Position numbers and translations under genes: made by a program. 64,000 bases of DNA, taken from assembly GCF_963422355.1 (NCBI RefSeq), contig NC_085102.1, positions 777,898 to 841,897 on the forward strand, written 5' to 3'. This document shows, piece after piece, positions 42,901 to 54,147 of the stretch. This DNA comes from Corticium candelabrum (Eukaryota > Porifera > Homoscleromorpha > Homosclerophorida > Plakinidae). Each line of letters starts with the position of its first letter. Position 1 is the stretch's first letter. The notes under the pieces are model-generated. The model was not told the origin of the DNA, made no database searches, and saw nothing but the letters and a program-made list of their open reading frames with translations.

Positions 42901-44230
42901 GTATGTGTCGTAACCAATCTCTACCAAGCAAACTGGGCCCGTTTCCTTCCACTACATGTAACTCCAGTTGTTTAGAAGGGGCTTTGTCTGCCCTTGTATC
43001 TTGGCCTTGATAGCCCCCAACACTTTAATTACTCTCCCCATATGCTTTCAGTATGGTGGTACTCTCTCTAAGAAGTGGAGTAGAAGGCCCCCACATTGTC
43101 TTGTACGTTGTGGCACTAATTACTGTCACTGCTGCTCCTGTGTCAATCTCCATTGTCAAGCATCTCCCATCTATTTTCACTTGTGTCGTCAAGGGAACCG
43201 CTTTGGGCTTGCTTACAAGGTATATGTGTTTCAGCTCTAAAGATTCTTCTTCGTCATCCTCTGCCCGTTCCACCTGACGTGTGGTTTGCGGTTTTGGCTG
43301 TGTTTTCATAATCCGACTGGATTTCTTGCCTTGCCATTTTGATCTACAGACTCGACTGGGGTGTCACACTTTCTTGCATGCAAAACATTTGGCTTCTTTG
43401 AACCTGCATTCAGTAGGAGAGTGTCCTGACCATCCACAACGATAACAGGTTTTGGGCATTTGTGGTTGCATTCGGTGTACAGACGCTTCACCCTCCGCTT
43501 CTTCTGTCGTGTCAACAACTTTGGACGCCATTACCTCCCGCGCATTCTTTCCCCGTCGCTTCTGTAGTGTGCGCTATTTCCAAAGCCCGCGCAAACGACA
43601 ACTTCTTTTCTGCTAACAAACGCCGCTGCGTGCGCGCATCGTCAATACTACAAACTAAACGATCGGGGAGCATCTCGTTCAGTGTCTCTCCATACTCGCA
43701 AACTCGGATAACGCGCGCAACGCGGACACAAACTTTGCAACTGACTCACCCGTATGTCAGACTCTCGAATTGAATCGCAGTCTCTGTACCATGACCGAAG
43801 GCTTGGGGTGTAGTGGCTGGACAGAGCTTCCCTCAGATATGTGAAAGACCTTTCTCTCGGTGTGGCGGAAGCCGTCAAGTTGCGCAGTAACTTGTACGTG
43901 CGTGCGCCGCGACTGCTGACAGAAAAATTGCCTTCATTTTGGACTCATCCGTGATGCCGTTCGCTTCGAAATAGCACAACATTCGTTCCTCGTACAGTGC
44001 CACCAGGCATATCTGGCCATCCGGGTGTCCGAAAGTCAAACGCGCGTAATTCAAATTTGGCGATCGCAATTGCGTTGAAATTCGGAGACAACGAGGAGAA
44101 ATAAAATATCTGTTTCTATATTCAAATTCTTCTTCGTAAATGATCTTCCTAAGGGACTCCCATTTGGGGAACTGTGATGTCAATGTTTTGAACATGTTGT
44201 CGCGTTTCTCGCTGTCAGAAAGACGCACGA
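39950..44230 (-). mobile_element. Ty3/gypsy element, minus strand
   Basis: Decayed gypsy element read from about 44230 to 39950. A polypurine tract GGGGAAGGAA (40123-40114) immediately precedes TGTAGTAGG, the likely start of a 3' LTR extending to lower coordinates. I could not find a matching 5' LTR above 44230, so that end seems lost or replaced. Confidence 0.75.
40177..44150 (-). pseudogene. Gypsy gag-pol remnant (minus)
   Basis: In order on minus: gag (43.9-43.6 kb, MLCYFEANGITDESKMKAIF), zinc knuckles CYRCGWSGHSPTEC and CFACKK (about 43.45-43.37), protease MEIDTGAAVTVIS (43.16), RT with SDWATPIVPVVKSNGTVRIC and FSKLDLSRAYCQL (42.65-42.45) and catalytic VYLDDILTTGKS (42.3), RNase H LLGCDASPFELGAVLSHR (41.85), integrase linker HNNADALSRVPLPDL (41.5) and core. 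The post-integrase region is at 40842-40417 (FLFAYRTTPHTTTGVSPAKL). Frameshifts separate these blocks and part of the integrase core is damaged. Confidence 0.85.
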
Positions 44231-44777
44231 CTCTGAAATTTAGTGCGAAGCTTTGTTATATTGTTTCTAAAAAATCATCAAGGCGATTTTAAAATAAAGC
44301 TTCTGCTTTGCAGATATTCACTGAAAGGGTTCTCGAAAGGGTGTTGCTTACGGTCGTGTTTGTCCGTTGAACAGCAACGCTCGGTAATGAACGTAAATGG
44401 GTACGTTATTCAGACGTTGGGGCAAAAAATCATCAAGGTGATTTTCAAAAGACTCTTTCAATACGGAGTTATGACTTGTTGTTGTTCTAATTGCAATACT
44501 TCTAATGCTAATATAATAATTATTACAACAGAATCTTCACACAATGTGTAACACTACTTCAGTTCACTCAACCTAGATTACAAGGACAGCACAAAACAAT
44601 CAATTCTTCACATCTAGAGCTTGTCATCAGATCACGACGGAGAAGAATAGCGAGCCAGTCACGGATCAGCTCGTCGACTCTCTCGTTCGTGTCGGGATCC
44701 GCATCCTGGCAGTCCATAGAAGTCGTAGGGGTCGTAAAAGTCTTCACAGGATCTTCAGAAGAAGAAACAGAGAGCGA

Positions 44778-45002
44778 CGGAGTGGACGTCTCGACGTCCC
44801 TCAAAAGGAGAGCCTGCTGTTCGTCGGCAAAGCCACTATTCCCGTTAGCCTCGCAGCCAGGCTCTTTCGCGCAGTCGCTGAGCTAAACGCACGTGAATCA
44901 CACGAGGAGGAGGAGCTTTTGCCGGAATTGCTTCAGCACGAGAAGAGCCTGGTCACTTTCGAGAACGTCATAGTGACGTGTGCCCCGGATCCGGTTTCAT
45001 AG
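44778..45002 (+). CDS. Coding-like repeated segment, function unknown
   Basis: Plus-strand frame of about 74 codons reads KESLLFVGKATIPVSLAARL, then FRAVAELNARESHEEEELLP, then ELLQHEKSLVTFENVIVTCA and stops at TAG 45000-45002. A shortened homologue lies at 56560-56640. Codon-level conservation between copies (LFRAVAELNA-HEEEEL-P-LLQ) suggests this is protein-coding, perhaps the tail of a repeated gene or transposon protein. A minus-strand frame (44804-44568) overlaps its start and is less convincing. Family not recognised. Confidence 0.4.
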   Translation, partial: RSGRLDVPQKESLLFVGKATIPVSLAARLFRAVAELNARESHEEEELLPELLQHEKSLVTFENVIVTCAPDPVS

Positions 45003-45359
45003 CTTGGCTAGGGCTAATTCGATTAGGTAAGCATGAAGGTATGAAAGTTGACAACACGCGACATCGCTTCACGCACTTGCTTGTTTTGCACGAAGTGCGT
45101 ACTTTTTAGTAGTTGACATCATCGGTCGCTTCTAGTACGTATCCAGACAGCTCAGCCATGTAATACTCTGCAGTGTCACGACTCCTTTTCAGCATTCAGT
45201 TTCGCCAACAGTACACGCCGCTGAAGTTAGATCTGCAGTGCGGTAGTTTGAGAAATGAACTCATTGTACGCGGTTAGTGTATATGTAGCAGCCAGAGTCA
45301 GTGCATTGAAACAAATCGTACGTAGTACACAACACATGCAACTACAAGTCAAACTCTAC
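45003..45359. other. Spacer, nothing recognised
   Basis: Between the coding-like segment and the second minus-strand gypsy fragment. No motif seen. Confidence 0.35.
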
Positions 45360-47330
45360 ACTTACTGAACATGGCAGGTCCACTGCACTGCTGATTTCCC
45401 ATGTCTAGATGTTTCCAGTTCACCGTGAGGAGAGCCAATATCGTACACAAGAGCTGCTTGCTGAGTCGAAGGTATCCTCAGATAGACTGCGTTAGCAATA
45501 CACGCCAATCTGATTATGACGTGGACTCCGTCTGGAGAGGTCAACAAGCTGTATGCCACTGCTTTGATGAACTTGTCCTGATGAACCTTGAGCCTATATT
45601 ATTGAAGGCGTTGTAGTACCGAGATTGTGATGTGTTCTTCAGTGGTTCAGCCGGTAATGATAACGTCATCGAGATAACATTGTACTCCCGCTATGCCCTG
45701 TAGTATTTGGTCCATAGTTCGTTGCCAGATTGCTGGCGCAGAGGCGACGCCGTACGGTAACTGTTGATATTGATAAGTCCTTTTGGCGTGTTGACGACCA
45801 CATATTTCTTTGAGTCTTCTTCGAGTTTCATCTGCAGATAAGCTTGCTTGAGATCAAGGACGCTAAATTGTCTTCCCCCACTCAAGCGAGCGAATATGTC
45901 ATCAATCCGTGGCAAAGGGTAAGAGTCAATGTCTAGCTGTGAATTCACTGTCACCTTTAAATCACCACAGATACGGACGGTATTGTCCCGCTTCATAGGG
46001 GTTACTATGGGAGCGGCCCACTCGCTGTGTTGAATTCGCTTCACCAGACCGTTCCGTTCAGGGTATCTAAAACCAGTGGCCTCTCTGCTAATGGTACTGG
46101 TCTGGCCTTCCACGGTATACTGTTCTTCTTTAAGACAACTCTAGCCTTGACACCTTTGATCGCACCTAGTCCTGGTGAGAACACAGCCGCATGTTTGTTT
46201 AGGACATTGTCCAAGTTCCTCTTGGTTTCTAGATGTAGCATTGGCCATCGTAATTGTATTTTGTCAAATTAGAGCCGGTCCTTTTCCCGGTAACACATAA
46301 AAATCGGAGGCATTTCACCTAATCTTGATACTCCACCCTTGCTTTACAAACACCAGTTGGTCGTACCGTACGTCTCCTCTGTATACGTTCCTAGTTCAAG
46401 AGTTTCCAGATTCCCTAACGGAAGGAGCTGTTTGTTAAATTTGCTTTGCTGATCACTGATACTGCTGCTCCGTGTCAAGTTTCATTTTCCAGGGCTTCTC
46501 TTCAATGGTGACATCTACTGTAATTAGTCTCGCGTAGCCAGACTCTTCCTGTCGGCGGATGTAGGCTGAAAGAGTCTGGCAGTGCGAGGCTATACTGCAA
46601 TGGCCTTGTTTCTGTTTAGTTGAAACAAGGTGCTGAGATTCTGGTTGTGATTATAAATATTATCAGAGCTTTCGTCGTCTATTTCTTGCTGCCTAGCCTC
46701 CACGACGTTCACTGTGTGCGAATTCCGTTGGCTCTTGGATTTATTCTTTCTCAATAGTCTTGTGCCATTATTAGGAGTTGTTTGTTTCTTGTCCGTCCTG
46801 ATTACTGCGCGGCATGCTCGTTGGATGTGGCCAATTTTCTAGCAAGCGTGACAGGTGGCTTCCTTGAATTTTCTGGATGATCTCCTGCGCATCGGTATCA
46901 TCTGTGGGTCTGTCGGGAACTAACATAACAAACGGCTGCGTGCTCAGCATTTGGGTGGTTGCCCATCAGGCCCCTTGTAGAGTCTCAATATCTTTAGAGG
47001 CTTGTTCCATGGCAATGCACTTCTTAACGGCGGAGTCAAAAGCGATCTCAGTTAAATTTTGTGCCAGCAGTGGTCAGAGCATTCTATCATTCCGAATACC
47101 GGCTATTAAGCGGTCACGCAGCCGTTCGTTCCGCATTTGACCTGTACATTTGCAGTAGGAAGCTAGATGTTTCAACGCCTTGACATTTATGGTCGGTTAC
47201 TGATTCCTGGGGCTGGCGCATTCTATTGTCAAATTCATACCTGCTGACAAGTGCCGAGCTCTCCGGTTTGACATGAGCTTTTATCTCTTGGACTATTCTC
47301 TCATATGTCACACTTGGATCAGTGAGTTTC
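45360..47330 (-). pseudogene. Truncated gypsy gag-pol fragment (minus)
   Basis: A second, different gypsy copy. Gag at 47311-47114 (YERIVQEIKAHVKPESSALV), a zinc-knuckle trace near 46830 (HIQRACRA), the pre-RT linker NLDNVLNKHAAVFSPGLGAI at 46220, and RT core HSEWAAPIVTPMKRDNTVRI and FSVLDLKQAYLQMKLEE at 46.0-45.8. A damaged YLDDVIITG follows near 45670, then the frame degrades toward 45360. RNase H and integrase are missing and no LTRs are visible. The residues place it in a different lineage from the 40-44 kb copy. Confidence 0.8.
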
Positions 47331-47848
47331 TCTTGAGCGATTACTGTACGTTCTTAATTATTTGAAAGGACTCCGCTGGAACGTTTGCCATAAGGATAGC
47401 CTTCTTCCGTTCTGCATTGCGAATGACGTTCCCCAAGAAACGAATTCTAACTGTTTCGTATAATTTTCCCAGTCACTGCCTTGGACGTACTGCACCACCT
47501 TCCCGACGGCACGATCGTTTCCGGTTCTTGACCCTTTGGTCCCCTCCTTGCTCTGCCATACGTACTGACTTCGGTCGCCGATGTGTACTACTGCTAGTGG
47601 TGGAGTACTGCAGCTAATCTCCGGTTATAAATCTGTCTATCGAAAAATGCAGCGTCTCACCTCTGAGTGTGTCTTGTCTCTGTTGTTGGACCTGTGTAAA
47701 TCACAAAGTCCTCGTCGCTAGTGTTGCGTCGCAAGCCCATCGCGTTTGGAGACTCGTGAAATACCAAACAGATGTATTTCTATTAAGATCCCGCTCAAAA
47801 CTAGAACTCGACAATACGCATGCGCATAATCGTAATACCCCGTCTAAT
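47331..47848. other. Flank between gypsy fragment and TIR element
   Basis: Contains degraded gag-like sequence at its left and the TCTAAT duplication (47843-47848) at its right end. Nothing else seen. Confidence 0.35.
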
Positions 47849-48311
47849 CTAACCTCGTCCCCAGACTGTCTCACGCTTGTCTTGTCCGGTGCCCGTATGA
47901 CAATTCCAGGCGCGAGAGAGTCTGGGATCATCCCGCCTACTTCCTGCCATATCTCCTTACTAAACGCTCACTAACTGTCACCCCCAACGTCATCACTGTC
48001 ACCCCAAACGTCATCAAGTGTCCCGTAACTTCAAAATCAAATTAGCGTTAGCACTAATCAAATAAACGTACCAGACGGGATGCTATGACCATTGTTTGGT
48101 GTTTGTGGCATATCCAGGACTTGCAGACAACTGAAGCATGTTGAAAAGGTAAGTCTATGGAGTGTTGGTGACGGGAGTCGTGTAAGCTTGTAGTCTGAGA
48201 TCTACGATTGGCGGAGTGATGACCATCTATGAAGTTCACACGCGCATCTCCTTTGCGGTCAGTACGTACACCGTTTGCGCGCAGACTCTATTCTATAGCA
48301 AAAAGCGCGCA

Positions 48312-50083
48312 ATGACAAGGGAACGGGTTGATCTTGACAGGAAACTACGGTCTACCCTTCGAGAAGTCTTCAAGTATGAAAACTTCCGGGAGGGTCAACT
48401 TGAAGCTTCCAGGGCTATTCTTTCGCGAAAAGATGTATTTGTTAAAATGAGGACTTCTGGTGGAAAGTCACTGTGTTATCTGCTACCTGCTATGGCCCTG
48501 TCTGGTTCATGCATTGTTGTTAGCCCTTTGATATCACTGATGGATGATCAGGTACCTAGGATTTAGATTGTATTGAACTTTTGTGGCTTGACACAGGACA
48601 AATTTCTGTATCCTCGTCTCTCTCAAGGCTAGTAAACTGGAGGAAAAATCAGTTTCTGTTACTCGCATAGCTTCTCTATCAGATAATGAGCTGCTGGAGG
48701 ATATATGTCTAGGAAAGTTCAAACTGAGTGAGCACTTGCATTGTAATTGTAGTTGTTCTGACAGGCCCAACAGGGTATCTTGTCTTTCTTATTTCAGTCT
48801 ACATGTCACCCGAGGCAATTACTGGAAAGTTTTGCAGGAAGGCAATGTCTGAGAGATTGAAGGAAGTTATTTCCTTCATTGCCATAGATGAAGCTCATTA
48901 ATTGAAGACTGGGGTAAATTTCGCCCTGCTTATAAAGAGCTTAACTATATCCGTTCCTGTCTACAGTCTGTCTCACTCATGGCTCTTTCAGCAACAGCTC
49001 CACATCATCTTATTGTTTTAGTCACTCAACAGCTAAATATGTCTGATTATGTCCTAGTGTCTGGATCCTTGAATCGGCTCAACCTCTTTTTTTCTTTGGA
49101 TTCATCCAAGTGTATGTTGTCTGTCTTTCACTCACTTTCTTCAATGTTGTCAGCAGTAAAGTCTCCAGAAGTAATTCCTAAGACATTGATATTTTGTAGG
49201 GATAAGGACACCCTGTACAGTGTTTATGTCCATCTCGTTCGTAGCTGTAGTGCTGCCACCAAGGGCTGTGTAGGTCAGAATCACGCGACGATGTCTCTAG
49301 AGGGTCGGTCACAACACTATGAGAATTTTAAGAGTGGAAAGCAGAGAGCAATGGTAGCCACAAGTGCATTTGGTCTTGGTATAGACAGTAATGATATCAC
49401 TGAAGTGATCTTGTTTGGTGTGCCAGACAAGGCATCAGAATTGGTGCAGTTAGCTGGTCGTGGAGGAAGAGACTCAAGGCGATTGTGTCTGGTTAGATTT
49501 GTGACACATGCCCGTGATCTTAAAGACACTGGGCCTGACGTCGTAAAACTTTGTTCAAATACATCTTGTTTGCGGAAAGTAATAATTCGTGACATTTTGC
49601 AGTCTGAGGAGCTTTTACCAGCCTCTGACTTATGTTGCTCTTTCTGCTCTTCTAGTGAACGTCCACGTTTGTTTGTCACCGAAATACCATGTACAGATGA
49701 TGGCACTCCAATTCCTTGTAGATCTGGAGCTTTGAGATCACGTCGAGTTCTTGCAGGGCAGAGTTGCATTAAAACAATCGTTGCTAAAGTTTAGGGAAAC
49801 TGCAGGAGGCACACGATTTAGGCGGAGAGGTCTAGATGGAGTACTTTCCATGGCAGTGATTGACAAAATTGTAAAGGGATGTAATAAGATTTGTTCAGAA
49901 GAAGATGTGGTACCACTAGGAGTGGTAAAAGAGTTCAGTGCACCTGTATTTCAATTAATCAAGAGTCATATACCTAACACTGTAACCCAGGTTGCTTTGA
50001 GGCGTACAAGTGATAACACAGATGTAATTAACTGTAGAGAGCGTTGTAGAAATGTTTTGGGGGATTGTAGCAATAACCTATGA
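48312..50083 (+). pseudogene. RecQ-like SF2 DNA helicase, frameshifted
   Basis: ATG at 48312. Exon 1 to 48551 (donor CAG/GTACCT) has FREGQLEASRAIL and the P-loop motif TSGGKSLCYLLPA, then VVSPLISLMDDQ (motif Ia region). Later blocks are YMSPEAITGKF, FIAIDEAH (motif II, 48878-48899), ALSATAP (III), KTLIFCRDKDT (IV), VATSAFGLGID (V) and QLAGRGGRD (VI), then a Cys-containing zinc-binding-like region (DLCCSFCSS). A one-base loss right after DEAH moves the following IEDWGKFRPAY-type segment into another frame. A second frame change lies near 49760-49790 before the final block ending at 50083. RecQ helicases unwind DNA 3'-5'. Here the gene is a transposon passenger and cannot make an intact enzyme. 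Confidence 0.82.
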
Positions 50084-50128
50084 AATTTATGTTAGTGGTA
50101 TAATTTAGTGCTATAATAGTGCTATAAC

Positions 50129-50140
50129 GCTACAATAAAG
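50129..50140 (+). terminator. Polyadenylation signal of the helicase gene
   Basis: AATAAA in CTACAATAAAGCC lies about 50 bases after the helicase stop codon and overlaps the 3' end of the opposite gene. Confidence 0.5.
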
Positions 50141-50152
50141 CCTAGCACTTCG

Positions 50153-52791
50153 TCATGTTTCATTGTCTTGCAGAAAATCGATTTCCTCATGGTCTTCATC
50201 TGTTGATTTGTCTTCATCAAGATGTAGTTCCTCTTTCTTCAGGAATTTGGCCAGCCATTGTTTGGACAATGCAATGTCATATCCTTTACGCTCTGGTGTT
50301 GTGAAGCATCTATTTGATGGTAATGTTCTTTGAGAAATTCGACAGGTTGCTCTGGAGTCAATCAAGCTCGATATCATCATTTGAATGTCTTTTTCAGCCT
50401 TTGAGCTTTGATGTCGTGTTTTGCTGTGAGTAGCAAAGACCTCTTCATCACACAATGCTGCTGCATCGTGTAGCATGTGAGCTGCTAAACTTATCACTTT
50501 TAGGTGATGGAGAGTGAGGTTACCACCAGATGACCTAAGTGCTGTTTTGATCACGAGATTGTGATGTTCAACAGCCATGTCAATTGCCTTTCCATGACCT
50601 GGCCGACCCGACGAATTGACTGTTCTGTTGTGAGTGACTATGTAGGACAGCCACTTTGAAAAATCAGTCTTTAAGTTTGCCAAGAGATTAGCAGCTTCGC
50701 TGCTGTAGTTGGTCCTTTTTGATGCTAGGAAATACAGTAGCCACATTCTCCAATGCTGTATAGTTCGCGGACCATCCTCGTGTTTTATGGCATCTCTGAG
50801 GTCTTCATACAGCAACGCCATTTGTAAGAATGACCGATGGAAGTTGTACATATGGTCAGCGTCCTTTTTGTCTTCATCAGTTGGAGCTGATATCACTTGG
50901 TTTGCAAACCTCTCAGCTGTTTGGTGCAGCCGTAGTTCAGTCACTGTGCTTTGATCAGATGAAATGTCTGCTGATACACTAGAGATGTTTAGAAATGTTA
51001 GCAGAGATGCAGTCAAGTGGGCTTCTAGTGCATGTCGCAGGAATTCATCTGCTTGCTGGAACTTCTTAGCAGCTATTGTGACGTTGGTTCTATTAGTCAG
51101 TTTGCTTATATTGGCCAATGAGCCAGGATGCTCTGGTGACTCCCAAAATGTAAGATAGATTACTTTCAAACACTCCCACATAAAATGGAAATCTCCTGGG
51201 TTTGCTTTTGCCCATCGAAGACGGGCATTGGGGACATCAGCTACTCTTCTGCGTCGAGCTCCACAGATTGCTCTACAGGTAGCTTGGTCTCCAACGACAC
51301 ATTGCTAAATTGTATCATCTATTGCCAACATTTTCTGGAATTCTTAAAGTATTGTGACATTGCTGTCTATATAACTCTCATCAACATCAATCACTAAAAT
51401 TGGATGGATGACAGGCTTTGTAGCATGTTTCCTTTGGTTGGAGTAGTATGATGTTGATGTAAGGTGACTGAAGCATTTGAACTTTGTTATGAGCATTGTA
51501 TCCACCTTCTTCTGTGCAGATTTATGGAAATCTCTGTCATCTTCATCATTGGGTAGGATGTCGTCGACAGATAGATCCACTCTTTTGCATTGTGGAATGC
51601 CGGCAGTGCTGTAATATTCGAGTGGTGGTAGTTTGGAAACTTTGAAAGCTAAGCGACTTGTAAAGTTTCAGGCTTCTGCATGTCTTGCAAATCTTTCATG
51701 TCTCACCTGTTTGTTAATGTTTATGTTGTCATAAGCAACAATCCAATGACCACGTTGGAGCTCTCTTCTTTTGTCTATTGCCCTGGCTGCATTTTCTACG
51801 TATCTTATAGTCTGACTGTATGAAAGACAAATGCCAATGTGATTGAGTGTTGTTATGACTGACTTGCTTGTTGCCCTAGCAATCAACATCAAGCTCAGTA
51901 GAAGTTGGAAACCCTTTACATGGTCACTATTTTTTGCAAGTACAGCAATGGCAGTTAGACTGTGTATGTCTTTTAAATTGGTGACTGTTCTTGTGAAATC
52001 TCTACTGCCATCTATAGTTGACAACAGCAACGTGGTGTTTGGTGCATACTGCAACAATTGGTCATACAGTTGACTGAAGGTGAAGTCAGACAAAGTACTT
52101 GGATCTGATTCTTCAATTGGACCAATGGTCAGTGCTCCTCCGGCTTACTGCAGGTTAGTCAGCTCTGAGTCTATCTCGGCTCGTACTCTGTCCCATGGAA
52201 TAGGCTGAATTTGCTGCATTTGGTGCTGCAATTGATGCTCCAAATCCTGTTTGACTTGCTTCTCCCGGTGCAATTGAAGCTCTAAGTCTTGCCTGATTTG
52301 CTTTTCGTGCTGCAGTTGAAGGTCCAAGTCTTGCTTGATCTGTCTTTCATGTTTCAATTCATATTCCAAGTCTGCTATCAGTTCAGTTGTTGGTGACAGA
52401 TGAGGACGCTTGGCGGTATGGTCGGTCTTATTTCTAATGCCACAATACATGTACGATCGGCTTCCTTGAACTCTGACTTTTTTCTGTGTACTTTATTTGC
52501 TGAGCCAAAGGCAACTTGCATGAGTCTTCCAATATCGCTGGAAGATATTGCAGCCTCTCCAGCAGACTCTAGGGCAACGTTCATGCAGTCAAGAACATTT
52601 TTTGTCTGCACCCTGGCTGACTCAGTTCCAAGCTCAAAATTCTCGTGAAGCCTACAACAGTGTCAACTGTTAGTTTGGCTACAATAGTTAGTAGAGGATT
52701 GTGTATAGCACAGAGTATTTGCCTCTTACAGCTTGACATAACGTGAATTGACTTCATCAGAGGGATCTGTCGATGAATGTTCCATAGCCAT
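50153..52791 (-). pseudogene. DUF6589-like transposon protein, nonsense-decayed
   Basis: Exon 1 (52791-52730) starts MAMEHSSTDPSDEVNSRYVK and ends CT/GTAAGA. Exon 2 starts at 52651 after TTGTAG, and the split codon fits. A coiled-coil repeat (LQHEKQIRQDLELQL-type units) lies at about 52400-52190, then the core: VAYDNININKQVRHERFA, VVGDQATCRAIC, ANPGDFHFMWECL, VTHNRTVNSSGRPGHGKAID and MAVEHHN. These match the DUF6589 pattern I recall. From 52450 to 50153 one frame is maintained with four stops (52145-52147 TAA, 51668-51670 TGA, 51344-51346 TAA, 51305-51307 TAG). One frame change occurs near 52440. The protein would be about 850 residues, probably the transposase. Confidence 0.75.
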
Positions 52792-53705
52792 GGCAGGACA
52801 ACAGAGACACTGGACAGTGAGAGCTGAATAGTCAGACTAAAGTATACACTGTAGTTGGTAACCAACAGAAGTGAGCAAACACTTCAATACACTTGCTTAT
52901 ATCTATATCCTTACCCGGATATGTTCAGTTTCTAGGAATTGTTAGTAGTTACTATATAGTAGTTGCTAGAGTACTGGGAAATCATGATCTGAAATGTTCT
53001 CAAATATGATGTCATTGTCACTGACATTGTGCTATCCGGTACAGCGGTTTCCAATAACTGATTAGGAATGCACACGTTATGGGAGGAAGTCGAATGACAT
53101 CATTTACTACTAGAAGTAGTAGATCGTCGCTTCAGTAGAAGAGTCGAGTAATTTACAATGATGAGATATTTTACAGTCTTGACAGTCACGTGTTCAGCTT
53201 CTAACGCGATACGTTGCTAGTTACAAGAACGGCTGACTGCGATTACACGATCACACGTAACAGTAATGTAACATAAAAGAGCTCAGTCAGTGTGTTTACG
53301 CATGTGATTTTCAAGCAGATAGATTCAAACCGTGCGCTCTCATGATCACGAATACCTACAAATTATGTAGACGTCCTCAGCGGCCATGAAAACTTTGCCA
53401 TGCACGTTCTGTGTACACCGGACGCGGCCAGCATGCCCAGAGCTTCCCAAATTGCGCTGGGTGGCTAGACAGATGGGTCCCACACTAGTCTATTGGATTA
53501 GTGCTAACGCTAATTTGATTTTGAAGTTACGGGACACTTGATGACGTTTGGGGTGACAGTGATGACGTTGGGGTGACACTTAGTGAGCGTTTATTAAGGA
53601 GATATGGCAGGAAGTAGGCGGGATGATCCCAGACTCTCTCGCGCCTGGAATTGTCATACGGGCACCGGACAAGACTAGCGCGAGAGAGTCTGGGGACGAG
53701 GCTAG

Positions 53706-54147
53706 TCTAATCCACTGCATTACAACGTGTATATCTAGGCACGCAAATATGCGTTGATTATCTAGAGTTTCTAAGACCTGCATGACGTACGGAATGTAGA
53801 AGCGTATACACGTCGATCTGCCAGTTCTAGATATTGGTTTTAGTTTACAAATCTGCATGGACAGATCCAAATATATTTAATTAAAGATGGCTGGACAACT
53901 AATAAATAACATACATATGGCAGCTTCAAGGTTCTCTAGCTAGGGTGTACATAACCTTTCAACATTAATGTACGTTCTTTTGTCTACAGAATGACTGTTT
54001 TGACACTTGCTTAATTATAGTTGGGCTAATCGGCCTATGCCAGCTTGTGCAATGTGCTGGCCCGAATACACGCCCAACATATTTCTCCACTACTTTCTGC
54101 ACGTGATAAGGTGTCACTCTAGGATCAAGATTTATATCTCTACTATA
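53706..54147. other. Flank between two DNA transposons
   Basis: Starts with the TCTAAT duplication and ends with the TA of the Tc1 element. No gene seen. Confidence 0.4.

Larger units (their letters stand above)
47849..53705. mobile_element. Two-gene DNA transposon with RecQ helicase and DUF6589-like protein (AcademH-like)
   Basis: A 5857-base cassette with inverted repeats of about 211 bases (47849-48060 and 53495-53705) starting CTAACCTCGTCCCC / CTAGCCTCGTCCCC, flanked by TCTAAT at 47843-47848 and 53706-53711. The TIRs share CAACGTCATCACTGTCACCC and AAATTAGCGTTAGCACTAAT. Inside are a RecQ-like helicase on plus and a long DUF6589-like protein on minus, tail to tail. Pairing of an SF2 helicase with a large unusual transposase is known in the Academ superfamily (AcademH). 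The assignment is inference from recalled family features. Confidence 0.72.

Noticed and set aside
50153..52450. Reassigned stop codons in this organism
   Set aside because: All three stop types occur in the frame, and the intact ballast-like, collagen and other genes end in ordinary stops.
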